NCBI GenBank assembly: GCA_964490005.1 | Contig: CAZBBB010000026.1 | Location: 1-37,188 of the forward strand | Reading direction: 5' to 3' | Origin: CAZBBB01 sp964490005 | GTDB lineage: Bacteria > Planctomycetota > B15-G4 | DNA length: 37,188 nt | In this document: positions 16,185-24,041 of the stretch, piece after piece | How positions within the stretch are numbered: position 1 is the stretch's first letter | How the letters are laid out: every line of letters begins with the position of its first letter | Program-made: the position numbers and the translations under genes | Notes under the pieces: model-generated | The model's input: only the letters and a program-made list of their open reading frames with translations | Databases searched by the model: none | Told to the model about the DNA's origin: nothing

Positions 16185-17888
16185 TCACGACCGGTACTTC
16201 AGGGGTTTGGGGACGGGGATCGGCCCGCCTTCGTAAGGCGGGCGCACGTGACCGGCCGACGCGCGGCCCGGCGCGTCCGGCGCGGCGTGGCCCGTGCCGC
16301 GCGCCGCGGGCGCGCCGGACGGCGCGCGCGTCGCGAAGGGCGGGGCCGGGTGCGTCGGGTTGCCGACGTAGACGGGATGGTCGGGGGTCGGCGCGCGCGG
16401 CGTCGCGACCGGGCTGTGGGTGCCGAGCGCGCCGCTGCTGCCCGCGGCGCGCACGCCGGGCGCGGGCGCGACGGGCAGGCGCGCGAAGCTCAGTTCGCTC
16501 GGCGGCCCCTTCGAGAAGTCGGGGAAGCTCTCGACGAAACCCTCGTAGCAGTAGCCGACGTGCTTGGTGAGCACCAGGTTGTGCGCCGAGATGTTGTCGC
16601 TCGTGATGTTGCCGCCGAAGGCGCCGCAGCCCAGCGTCATGCTCGGCACGAGGCCCGTGCCGTAGCCCACCGCCCCCTGCGCCGAAGGCGCGTTCACCAG
16701 GATGCGGTGCGTGGGTTTCTCCATGATGAAGGCCCAGATGACCTCTTCGTCGCGGCTGTGGATCGACAGCGTGTGGCCGCGCCCGCCGAAGTTCAGGATC
16801 TCGATGCAGCGCTCGCAGCCCGCCTCCCAGCCGTCCTCGAAGTAGACCGAGAGGATCGGCGAGAGCTTCTCGACCGAGAGCGGGTGCTCCCAGCCGACGC
16901 CGGTCTCCTCGGTGAGCAGCACGGTCGTCTCGGCCGGCACCTGGAAGCCGGCCATCTTCGCGATCTGCACCGGGTACAGCCCGACGATCGCGGCGTTCAC
17001 GCGGCGTCCGCGCACGACGATGTCCGCCAGCTTGGCGCGCTGCTCGGGCGTGCACCAGTGCGCGCGGTTGCGGGTGAACTCCTCGCGCACCTGTTGCTCG
17101 ATGGCGCGGTCGACGACCACGCTCTGCTCGGAGGCGCAGATCGTGCTGTTGTCGAAGGTCTGGCTGCCGATGATCGCGCGCACCGCGTGGCGGACGTCGG
17201 CCGTGCGTTCGATGAAGGCCGGCGCGTTGCCGGGCCCCACGCCGTAGGCCGGCTTGCCCATGCTGTAGGCGGCACGCACCAGGTCGGGGCCGCCGGTCGC
17301 GAGGATCAGCGCCGTCTCGCGCGCGCGCATGGCCTCGTGCGTGCCTTCGAGCGTCGGCGACGTGAGGCACAGGATCAGGTCGTCGGGCGCGCCGGCGGCC
17401 TTGGCGGCCTCGGCCAGGATGCGGCAGGCCTCGCCGATGCACTTCACGCCGCGCGGATGCGGCGAGATGACGATGCTGTTCCGCGCCTTGAGCGCGATCA
17501 GGATCTTGAACATCGCCGTGCTGGTCGGGTTCGTGATCGGCACGACGCCGAGCACCACGCCGTAAGGCTCGGCGACCTGGTAGTAGCGGCGCGCGTCGTC
17601 GCGCAGCACCACGCCCACGGTCTTGAGGTCCTTGAGGCTCTCCCAGAGCAGTTCGGTGCAGAACCTGTTCTTCTGGAACTTGCCGACCACCGAGCCGAAG
17701 CCCGACTCCTCGACCGCGAGCCGCGCGAGCTTCTCGGAGGCCTCCGAGCCCGCGCGGGCCATCGCCGCGCACACGCGATCGACCTGCTCCTGGCTGGCGC
17801 GACGCCAGCTCTCCCAGGCCTGGCGGCTGCGCCGCACGAGGTCCCGGGCCTCCTGGATGCTGCGCAGATCGGCGTCGGCGAGGATCAT
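16185..17888 (-). CDS. CoA-acylating aldehyde dehydrogenase with long C-terminal tail
   Basis: The product is 567 residues. Residues 1 to about 472 match the CoA-dependent aldehyde dehydrogenase domain of AdhE and the BMC enzymes PduP/EutE: AEPYGVVLGVVPITNPTSTA, ISPHPR, ILATGGP, GKPAYGVGPGN, catalytic Cys251 in FDNSTICASEQS, EKLSP and LGCGAFGGN. It turns a CoA plus aldehyde into acyl-CoA and NADH, the core reaction of metabolosomes. Residues about 472-567 are an extra Ala/Pro/Gly-rich tail with HPVYVGNP and a basic end (PKPLKYRS); such a tail may be a linker with a targeting segment, although it does not look like the usual amphipathic helix. It lacks the alcohol dehydrogenase half of AdhE. 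It is first in the run of BMC genes. Confidence 0.93.
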   Translation of the reverse strand: MILADADLRSIQEARDLVRRSRQAWESWRRASQEQVDRVCAAMARAGSEASEKLARLAVEESGFGSVVGKFQKNRFCTELLWESLKDLKTVGVVLRDDARRYYQVAEPYGVVLGVVPITNPTSTAMFKILIALKARNSIVISPHPRGVKCIGEACRILAEAAKAAGAPDDLILCLTSPTLEGTHEAMRARETALILATGGPDLVRAAYSMGKPAYGVGPGNAPAFIERTADVRHAVRAIIGSQTFDNSTICASEQSVVVDRAIEQQVREEFTRNRAHWCTPEQRAKLADIVVRGRRVNAAIVGLYPVQIAKMAGFQVPAETTVLLTEETGVGWEHPLSVEKLSPILSVYFEDGWEAGCERCIEILNFGGRGHTLSIHSRDEEVIWAFIMEKPTHRILVNAPSAQGAVGYGTGLVPSMTLGCGAFGGNITSDNISAHNLVLTKHVGYCYEGFVESFPDFSKGPPSELSFARLPVAPAPGVRAAGSSGALGTHSPVATPRAPTPDHPVYVGNPTHPAPPFATRAPSGAPAARGTGHAAPDAPGRASAGHVRPPYEGGPIPVPKPLKYRS

Positions 17889-18006
17889 CTGCGGCGGATC
17901 CTAGCAAACGAACGCGCGCCGCCGAGCGCCCGGCGCCGCGCGAAGATGCGCGTCCGATCGTGGCCCCTTGCAGCTCCGTTCGCGGAGGACTGCCCGGCCG
18001 CGCCCC
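17889..18006 (-). promoter_or_regulatory. spacer upstream of BMC genes: hairpin and possible -10
   Basis: These 118 bases separate the glutamate dehydrogenase stop from the aldehyde dehydrogenase start. A small perfect hairpin (CTCCG/CGGAG, four-base loop, 17974-17987) lies 20-30 bases past the dehydrogenase stop but has no T-run. On the minus strand TGCTAGGAT (17906-17898) looks like an extended -10 box; a start from it would leave a leader of only about 3 bases and no -35 box is seen. Whether the BMC genes have their own promoter is therefore open. Confidence 0.25.
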
Positions 18007-19452
18007 TTACGGGAAGATGCCCAGTTCGGCGTAGCTCTGGGCGACCTTCTTGATGGCGACGCAGAAGGCCGCCGTGCGCATGTCCTTGACGCGGTCGTCG
18101 GCCTGGAAGACGGCGCGCATCTCGCGGTAGGCGTCGATCATCGTGTTCTCGAGCCCCGAGCGGACGAGGTCGATCTCGTCGGCGCCCGAACCGAGCGCCG
18201 AGCGCTTCTCGTGCGTGATCGTCTTGCCCGTGACCTGCTCGATGAGGTCGAGGTAGCGCTGCTCGCGCCCGCTGTCGAAGCGCTTGGCCATGCGCCCGAA
18301 GCGCATGTGGCTGATGTTCTTGGTCCACTCGAAGTAGCTGACCGTCACGCCGCCCGAGTTGGCGTAGATGTCGGGCAGGATGAACACGCCGCGCTCGAGC
18401 AGGATCTGCTCGGCGCCCGGGGTCATCGGGCCGTTGGCGCCCTCGGCCAGCACCTTGCACTTGATCTTGTGCGCGTTGGCCAGCGTGATCTGGTTCTCCA
18501 TCGCGGCCGGCACCAGGATGTCGCACTCGATCTCGAGGCAGTCGGAGCTGTTCTTCAGCTCGCGGCAGCCGGGGAAGCCTTGCACGTAGCCCGTCTTCTT
18601 GCGGTGCTCGGCGAGCGCCTCGATGTCGATGCCGTCGGGGTTGTACACGCCGCCGTTGTATTCGCCGACGCCGATGATCTTCGCGCCGCCCTCCTCGACG
18701 AGGATCTTGGCCGCGTGGTAGCCGACGTTGCCGAGGCCCTGCACGACGACGGTCTTGCCCTTGAGGCCGGGTGACAGGCCCCAGCGCCGCGTGTCCTGCT
18801 CGTGCGAGAAGGCCTCCTTGAGGCCGTAGTACACGCCGCGCCCGGTCGCCTCGCGGCGCCCGGAGATGCCGCCCTGGCTGACGGGCTTGCCCGTCACGCA
18901 GGCCATCGCGTCGAGTTCGCCGTGGCGGATCGCGCCGAAGGTGTCGGCCATCCAGGCCATCTCGCGCTCGCCCGTCCCCATGTCGGGCGCCGGCACGTTG
19001 ATGCCGGGGCCGATGAAGTTCTTGTTCGCCAGTTCGGCGGTGTAGCGGCGCGTGATGCGCTCGAGCACCTCGACCGGCGTGCGCCACGGGTCGACCTTGA
19101 CGGCGCCCTTGCTGCCGCCGAAGGGCACGTTCACGAGCGCGCACTTGTAGGTCATGAGCGCCGCGAGCGCCTTGACCTCCTGCTCCTCGACGTGCTGGCT
19201 GTAGCGGATGCCGCCCTTGAGCGGCAGGCGATGGTGGCTGTGCTCGGCGCGCCAGCCCTGGTACATGGTCAGCTTGCCGTCGACCTTCACCGGGAAGTTG
19301 AAGCTGAAGATGTTGTTGCAGACCTTGATCTGCGCGAGCAGCCCCGGCTCGAGGGACAGCAGCGCCGCGGCCTTGTCGAACTGCTGGCCGACGATGTTGT
19401 TGAGGTTGAGGTCCTCTTTCGCGGGTGCGGCGGCGACGGCCTGCGGACTCAT
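18007..19452 (-). CDS. glutamate dehydrogenase (Glu/Leu/Phe/Val family)
   Basis: The product is 481 residues. It interconverts glutamate and 2-oxoglutarate plus ammonia with NAD(P). The substrate domain has LPLKGGIRY (Lys79), FGGSKGA with catalytic Lys115, and PAPDMGT (Asp157); the Rossmann domain has GLGNVG at residues 239-244. Family glutamate specificity is likely from the KGGIR and overall match, but leucine or phenylalanine dehydrogenase cannot be fully excluded. ATG 19452 is preferred because GGAG lies about 10 bases upstream and the longer open frame has no homology. It is on the same strand as, and upstream of, the BMC genes after a 118-base gap, so it may supply or use ammonia or NADH linked to the compartment (inference), or it may be plain housekeeping. 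Confidence 0.92.
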   Translation of the reverse strand: MSPQAVAAAPAKEDLNLNNIVGQQFDKAAALLSLEPGLLAQIKVCNNIFSFNFPVKVDGKLTMYQGWRAEHSHHRLPLKGGIRYSQHVEEQEVKALAALMTYKCALVNVPFGGSKGAVKVDPWRTPVEVLERITRRYTAELANKNFIGPGINVPAPDMGTGEREMAWMADTFGAIRHGELDAMACVTGKPVSQGGISGRREATGRGVYYGLKEAFSHEQDTRRWGLSPGLKGKTVVVQGLGNVGYHAAKILVEEGGAKIIGVGEYNGGVYNPDGIDIEALAEHRKKTGYVQGFPGCRELKNSSDCLEIECDILVPAAMENQITLANAHKIKCKVLAEGANGPMTPGAEQILLERGVFILPDIYANSGGVTVSYFEWTKNISHMRFGRMAKRFDSGREQRYLDLIEQVTGKTITHEKRSALGSGADEIDLVRSGLENTMIDAYREMRAVFQADDRVKDMRTAAFCVAIKKVAQSYAELGIFP

Positions 19453-19672
19453 GGACTCACGGCTCCGGGTGGGCGGCGCGACGAAGGGCGGGGTCGGCCG
19501 CGGTGGCAGGGTTCGGGGGCGGGCGGAAAGTCGGCCAGTGTACCGCACGCGCCCCCGCGTCCGGCAAAGGGGCGGGCCGCCGGCCGGCCCGAGGGGCTCG
19601 ACGCCGGGGGCCGCCGCGGCGCAGACTGCCCCCCCGTCGGCCGCCGCCCGACAGCAACGAGGAGCCCTTCCC
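19453..19672. promoter_or_regulatory. divergent region, candidate promoter of glutamate dehydrogenase
   Basis: These 220 bases lie between minus-strand glutamate dehydrogenase and the plus-strand thioesterase. On the minus strand TACACT (19542-19537) can serve as -10, with TTGCCG (19567-19562) a weak -35 at 19-base spacing, giving a leader of about 80 bases. On the plus strand no good promoter is seen, but GAGGAG at 19659-19664 is a ribosome site for the thioesterase. Inference from pattern only. Confidence 0.3.
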
Positions 19673-20143
19673 ATGCCCGCCGACGCGCCGAGCCTGCAGG
19701 AACGCTTCGCCCCCCGCAACGCCTGCTTCGGCTGCGGGCCGGCCAATCCGCAGGGGCTGCGCCTCGCCAGTCACGCCGAGGACGGGCGCTGGGTCGCGCG
19801 CTGGACGCCCGGCCCGCACCACGAAGCCTTCCCCGGCATGCTCAACGGCGGGATCATCGGCGCGCTCCTCGACTGCCACTCCAACTGGGCCGCCGCCCAC
19901 CACCTGATGCTCGCGCGCGGCGCCGACCGGCCCCCCTGCACGGTCACGGCCGACTTCCACGTGAAGCTGCTGCGCCCCACGCCCAGCGGCGCGCCGGTGG
20001 CGCTCGTCGCCACGGTCGCCTCGACCGACGGCGATCGCGTGGTCGTCGAGGCCACGCTCGGCAGCGGCGAGCGCGTGACGGCCACCTGCCGCGGCACCTT
20101 CGTCGCGGTGCGCGAAGGCCACCCGGCCTTCCATCGCTGGTAG
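19673..20143 (+). CDS. PaaI-type hotdog thioesterase
   Basis: The product is 156 residues, the usual length of a single-hotdog acyl-CoA thioesterase. It opens with the CFGCG..NPQGL motif seen in many PaaI-like proteins, followed by FPGMLNGGIIGALLD, where NGG (58-60) replaces the more common HGG and Asp67 is the likely catalytic acid. The strand VTADFHVKLLRPTP is the typical second block. A strong ribosome site (GAGGAG) stands about 8 bases before ATG 19673, which fixes the start; the frame is open further upstream but only as a shadow of the glutamate dehydrogenase gene. It stands alone on this strand. Since the neighbouring BMC makes an acyl-CoA, a link is conceivable, but divergent transcription gives no support. 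The substrate is unknown. Confidence 0.82.
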   Translation: MPADAPSLQERFAPRNACFGCGPANPQGLRLASHAEDGRWVARWTPGPHHEAFPGMLNGGIIGALLDCHSNWAAAHHLMLARGADRPPCTVTADFHVKLLRPTPSGAPVALVATVASTDGDRVVVEATLGSGERVTATCRGTFVAVREGHPAFHRW

Positions 20144-20159
20144 GCGCCGCCCCGGGGCC

Positions 20160-22892
20160 TCAGCCCTCGGTCGCGGCGCGCAGCGCGCGGCCGGCCTGCG
20201 GGCTGACCGAGCGCAGGTGCAGGTCGCGCTGCGGGAAAGCGATCTCGATGCCCGCCTCGCGGAAGGCGTCGTCGATGGCCAGGTTGAGGTCGTGCGGGAT
20301 CTGCCGCACGAGTTCGGGGCTGTCGACCCAGACGCGCAGCTCGAAGTCGAGCGAACTCTCGCCGAAGCTCACGAACAGCACGCGCGGCACCGGCTGCTTG
20401 AGCACGTCGGCGTTGCGGGCAGCCACGCCGTAGAGCAGTTCGGTGGCCTTGCGCGTGTCGCTGCCGTAGGCGATGCCGACCTTGACGATCACGCGCAGGA
20501 TCGAGTCGGCCAGCGTCCAGTTCACGAGCTGCGTGGTGATGAACTCCTTGTTGGGCACGACGAGTTCCTTGCGGTCCCAGTCGACGATCGTGGTGGCGCG
20601 CATGCGGATGCGCGCGACGGTACCCGTCACGCCGCCGACGGTGACCGTGTCGCCCACGCGCACCGGCCGCTCGACGAGCAGGATCACGCCCGACACGAAG
20701 TTGGCGAAGATCTCCTGCAGGCCGAAGCCCAGGCCGACCGTGACGGCCGCCGCCAGCCACTGCACGTCGCCCCAACCCACGCCCAGCGCGCCGAAGAACA
20801 GCGCGATCGTGGCGACCGTGAGCACGTAGCGGGTGAGCGTCTTGACCGCGTAGTGCCCGCCCGCGTCGAGCGGCAGGCGCCGCAGCAGCAGCATCTCCAG
20901 CAGCGCCGGCACGTTGCGCACGGCGACCGTGCCCGCGACCACGACGAGCAGGGCCAGCAGCAGGTCGGCCAGCGTGACCGGCTCGAGCACGGTGACGGTT
21001 CCGGCGGGCGCGTCCTCCGGGCCGGCGAGCGCGGACAGGCCGCCGAGTTCGGACGCCGGCCGGCTCTGCGTGACCTCGTGCTCCCAGAGCGTGACGCCCT
21101 CGACGACCGAGAGCGCCGGCAGCACGGCGCTCCAGACGAGCCACAGGCCGACCGCGAGCGCGACGAGCTGCAGGCCGTCGAGCACGCGCCGCGACTGCTC
21201 GTCGAGCCGCGCGAGCGAGGCGTCGTCGAGCGCCGCCTCGCCCGACACGCCGAGCCCCTCGTCGTCGGGCTCGGCCGCGCCGAAGCGCGCCGCGTGCGCC
21301 GCCTGCAGCTTGACCAGGCGCCGGCGCGCCACGGCCACGGCCCGCAGCAGCAGCGCGTGCACGATGAGCAGCGCCACCGCGAAGGCCACCGAGAGCAGCA
21401 GCCGGTGCAGCAGGACGAGCGCCGTGGCGTAGTAGCCCAGCGCGGCCAGCAGCACCAGGCCCAGCGGCAGCAGCACGAGCGGCGCCTGCCACAGCAGGCG
21501 CACGCGCATCACCGAGGCGCCGCCGCCGCGCGCCATGAGCACGCGCGCCACGCGGCCCTCGGGCCGCAGCATGTGGCGCACGACGAAGGCCAGCGTGAGG
21601 CAGGCGGCCATGAACATCAGGCGCCCGAGCGCGTCGCTCCAAGCGTCGTTCGGCTGCGCCTGCAGCGTGGCGATGACGAAGGTCGCCGGCAGCACGATGG
21701 CCGCCAGCATGCCGACGTGGCGGCGCACCGAGCGCGCCACGCCTTCGGGCCAGCCCAGGTGCGCCTCGGCCAGCCCGCGCGGGCGCCCGAGTTCCTCGAG
21801 CACCTGCAGGCCGAAGGCCACGAAGGCCGTGTCGGCCAGACCCGCGCCCACGGCGGCGGCGAAGCTCGTCGCGCCCTGCGCGGGCGTGAGACGCCAGGCC
21901 AGCAGCCAGATCACGGCCGGCCACAGGCCGGCCAGCAGCAGCGTGACGCCGGCGGCGCGCAGCGTGGGCCGGAAGCGGTCGGCGGCCGCGCTCTCGGCCG
22001 TGGCCTGCAGCTGGCCGAGCAGCCGGCGCCGCTGGCGCAGCACGACCACGATCACGAGCAGCGTGCCCAGCGCCACGAGCGGGCTGCGGCGCGCCTCGCT
22101 CCAGAGCGAGGAGAGCGCCGCCCGCCAGTTGGCGGGGCGCAGCAGCCAGCGCGTCGCGTCGAGGGCCGAGCCCCACAGCGCGGGCAGCGCCACGTCGTCG
22201 AGCGGTTCGGCGCTGCGGATCCACAGGCTGCTGGCCTCGATGAGCGTGCGGAACTCGCGGGCCTCGGCGACCAGCCGGCGCTGCGTCTCGTCGGCCAGCA
22301 CGAGCTGCTCGAGGCAGGCGCTGCCCGCGTCGAGCTCGCGGTCGATGCGCGCGCGCAGATCGAGCCAGCCGCGCCGCAGCGCACCGGCCAGCGCGTCCCG
22401 GCCGGCCCCGTCGTCGGGCCCGGGCTCGAGCCCCTCGAGCGCGCCCGCGACGCGGGCGTCCACGTCATCGAGCTCCACGCGCTCCTGCTCGAGGCGCAGC
22501 AGCTGCGACTGCACGGCGTCGACCTGCTGCTCGCGCGCCGCCAGCTCGGTCTCGAGTTCGTGCGGCGGCGGCAGCAGGCTGCGCTGTCGCCGCAGGAACA
22601 GCCGCGTGGCCGTGCTCAGCCCCGTCCGGGCGACGCGGGCGGACACCCGCTCGCGCGCCTCGACCAGCGCCCGCAGCTGGTCCGCGAGACGCTGCTGGTC
22701 GGCCGCGGCGTCCTCGGCGCGCGCCGCGAAGCCCTCGGGCGCCGTCTCGAGCGCGGCCAGCTGCTCGGCGCGCTGCGCGACGCGCGCGACGAGCGGGTGC
22801 GCCTGCGCCGGGCCGCTGGCCGCGTCCTGCGCGGCGGGCAGCGCGGCCGGCGGCGCCAGCCAGAGCGCGAGGGCGAGGAGCGCGCCGCTCAT
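20160..22892 (-). CDS. large MscS-family mechanosensitive channel
   Basis: The product is 910 residues, close to the MscK/MscM type. It has a signal-like N-terminus (to about residue 25), a periplasmic coiled-coil-rich region to about 235, then a series of transmembrane helices, and from about 721 the conserved MscS core: LGFGLQEIFANFVSGVIL (pore helix), RVGDTV, the VVPN beta-domain motif and a C-terminal cytoplasmic cage ending IEIAFPQRDLHLRS. Such channels open under membrane tension and release solutes during osmotic downshock. The ATG overlaps the corA stop (ATGA), so it is the last gene of the envelope run. It converges on the thioesterase gene with only 16 bases between stops. Cyclic-nucleotide or other sensor domains are not seen. 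Confidence 0.9.
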   Translation of the reverse strand: MSGALLALALWLAPPAALPAAQDAASGPAQAHPLVARVAQRAEQLAALETAPEGFAARAEDAAADQQRLADQLRALVEARERVSARVARTGLSTATRLFLRRQRSLLPPPHELETELAAREQQVDAVQSQLLRLEQERVELDDVDARVAGALEGLEPGPDDGAGRDALAGALRRGWLDLRARIDRELDAGSACLEQLVLADETQRRLVAEAREFRTLIEASSLWIRSAEPLDDVALPALWGSALDATRWLLRPANWRAALSSLWSEARRSPLVALGTLLVIVVVLRQRRRLLGQLQATAESAAADRFRPTLRAAGVTLLLAGLWPAVIWLLAWRLTPAQGATSFAAAVGAGLADTAFVAFGLQVLEELGRPRGLAEAHLGWPEGVARSVRRHVGMLAAIVLPATFVIATLQAQPNDAWSDALGRLMFMAACLTLAFVVRHMLRPEGRVARVLMARGGGASVMRVRLLWQAPLVLLPLGLVLLAALGYYATALVLLHRLLLSVAFAVALLIVHALLLRAVAVARRRLVKLQAAHAARFGAAEPDDEGLGVSGEAALDDASLARLDEQSRRVLDGLQLVALAVGLWLVWSAVLPALSVVEGVTLWEHEVTQSRPASELGGLSALAGPEDAPAGTVTVLEPVTLADLLLALLVVVAGTVAVRNVPALLEMLLLRRLPLDAGGHYAVKTLTRYVLTVATIALFFGALGVGWGDVQWLAAAVTVGLGFGLQEIFANFVSGVILLVERPVRVGDTVTVGGVTGTVARIRMRATTIVDWDRKELVVPNKEFITTQLVNWTLADSILRVIVKVGIAYGSDTRKATELLYGVAARNADVLKQPVPRVLFVSFGESSLDFELRVWVDSPELVRQIPHDLNLAIDDAFREAGIEIAFPQRDLHLRSVSPQAGRALRAATEG

Positions 22893-24028
22893 GGGCGACC
22901 CTGCTCGCCGGGCGTCTCGCGCGGCGGCCCCTCGACGCCGGACAGCTCCGCGGGCCTGCCGATCCAGCCCTTGCGCCGGAAGAACACGACCATTCCCAGG
23001 GCGCTGAGCGCCATCACGACGAGCGCCGCCGGGTAGCCCCAGGGCGCCTGCAGCTCCGGCATCACGGCGAAGTTCATGCCGTACACGCCGGCGATGAAGG
23101 TCAGCGGGATGAACACCGCGCCGATGATCGTGAGCACCTTCATGATTTCGTTCATGCGGTTGCTCACCAGCGAGAGATGCACGTCGGTCAGCCCCGAGCC
23201 CAGCTCGCGGTAGTTCTCGACCAGGTCGATGAGCTGCACGACGTGGTCGTAGCAGTCGCGCAGGTGGATGCGCGTCTCGTCGGCCACGAGCGGGTCGGGG
23301 TCGCGCACGAGCGCCGAGATCGCCTCGCGCAGCGGCCAGATCGCGCGCCGGATGGCGAGCAGGTCGCGGCGCACGACGTGGATGCGCCCGACGGCGCCCG
23401 GGCGGCCGCCGAGCAGGATCTCCTCCTCGAGCGCGTCGAGCCGGTCGCCGGCCGCCTCGAGCACCGGGAAATACCCGTCGATGACGGCGTCGATGAGCGC
23501 GTAGGCCAGATAGTCGGCGCCCGCGGCGCGCGCGCGCCCCTTGCCGGCCCGCAGCCGCTGCCGCACCGGGTCGAAGCCGTCGCCGCGCCGCTCCTGGAAG
23601 CTCACCAGGAAGCCCGGCCCGAGCACCAGGCTGAGCTGCTCGGTGTGGAAGGTCCCGTCCTCGGCGACGGTCGGCATGCGCACGACGATGAACAGCCGGT
23701 CGCCGTAGCGCTCGATCTTGGGGCGCTGGCTGACGTGCACGACGTCCTCGAGCGCGAGCCGGTGCACGCCGAACAGCTCGCCCAGGCGCCGCAGCGTCGG
23801 CTCGTCGCCGAGCCCGTCGACGTTGAGCCAGGTGACCGCGTGCTGGCCGAGCATCCGGGCGACCTCGTCGACCGCGCCGATCTCGCGCTCGACGCAGGCC
23901 TGCGGCCCGTAGGCGAACACGTGCAGCTGGCTGCGCGGCGCGTCGGGGTCGAGCACGAGCGTGCCGGGCGCCGCGCCGCGCGGCGCGCGACGGCCGCCCC
24001 GACGTCGACGCCGCTTGCCACCCGCCAT
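22889..24028 (-). CDS. corA: CorA-family magnesium/cobalt transporter
   Basis: The product is 379 residues. It shows a soluble N-terminal domain, long helices (residues about 170-300), and two C-terminal transmembrane helices with the signature YGMNF (Gly-Met-Asn at 317-319) preceded by IGAVFIPLTFIAG. CorA forms a pentameric channel for Mg2+ (and Co2+ or Ni2+) in the inner membrane. The N-terminus has an unusual basic stretch (KRRRRRGGRR) and the C-terminus continues about 25 residues past the last helix; both lie on the cytoplasmic side in this family. GGAG sits just before ATG 24028. It follows rodA by 13 bases and is coupled to the MscS gene, so it is likely in the shape operon. A zinc-efflux ZntB role is possible but the GMN context favours CorA. 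Confidence 0.93.
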   Translation of the reverse strand: MAGGKRRRRRGGRRAPRGAAPGTLVLDPDAPRSQLHVFAYGPQACVEREIGAVDEVARMLGQHAVTWLNVDGLGDEPTLRRLGELFGVHRLALEDVVHVSQRPKIERYGDRLFIVVRMPTVAEDGTFHTEQLSLVLGPGFLVSFQERRGDGFDPVRQRLRAGKGRARAAGADYLAYALIDAVIDGYFPVLEAAGDRLDALEEEILLGGRPGAVGRIHVVRRDLLAIRRAIWPLREAISALVRDPDPLVADETRIHLRDCYDHVVQLIDLVENYRELGSGLTDVHLSLVSNRMNEIMKVLTIIGAVFIPLTFIAGVYGMNFAVMPELQAPWGYPAALVVMALSALGMVVFFRRKGWIGRPAELSGVEGPPRETPGEQGRP

Positions 24029-24041
24029 CCGCTCCGCTCCG

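Noticed and set aside
16185..17888. Bifunctional AdhE
   Set aside because: Only the aldehyde dehydrogenase domain is present; the C-terminal tail has no iron-dependent alcohol dehydrogenase domain.
9411..17888. Planctomycete-type (PVM) fucose/rhamnose microcompartment
   Set aside because: No aldolase, lactate/propanediol enzymes or deoxysugar kinases or isomerases are seen, and the two BMC-T proteins do not fit that type as I know it.
17974..17987. Hairpin after glutamate dehydrogenase as a Rho-independent terminator
   Set aside because: The stem is only 5 bp and no T-run follows, so it is noted only as part of the spacer.
20217..23036. 939-codon plus-strand frame over the MscS gene
   Set aside because: Antisense shadow rich in Arg, His and Gln; the MscS core on the other strand is unambiguous.
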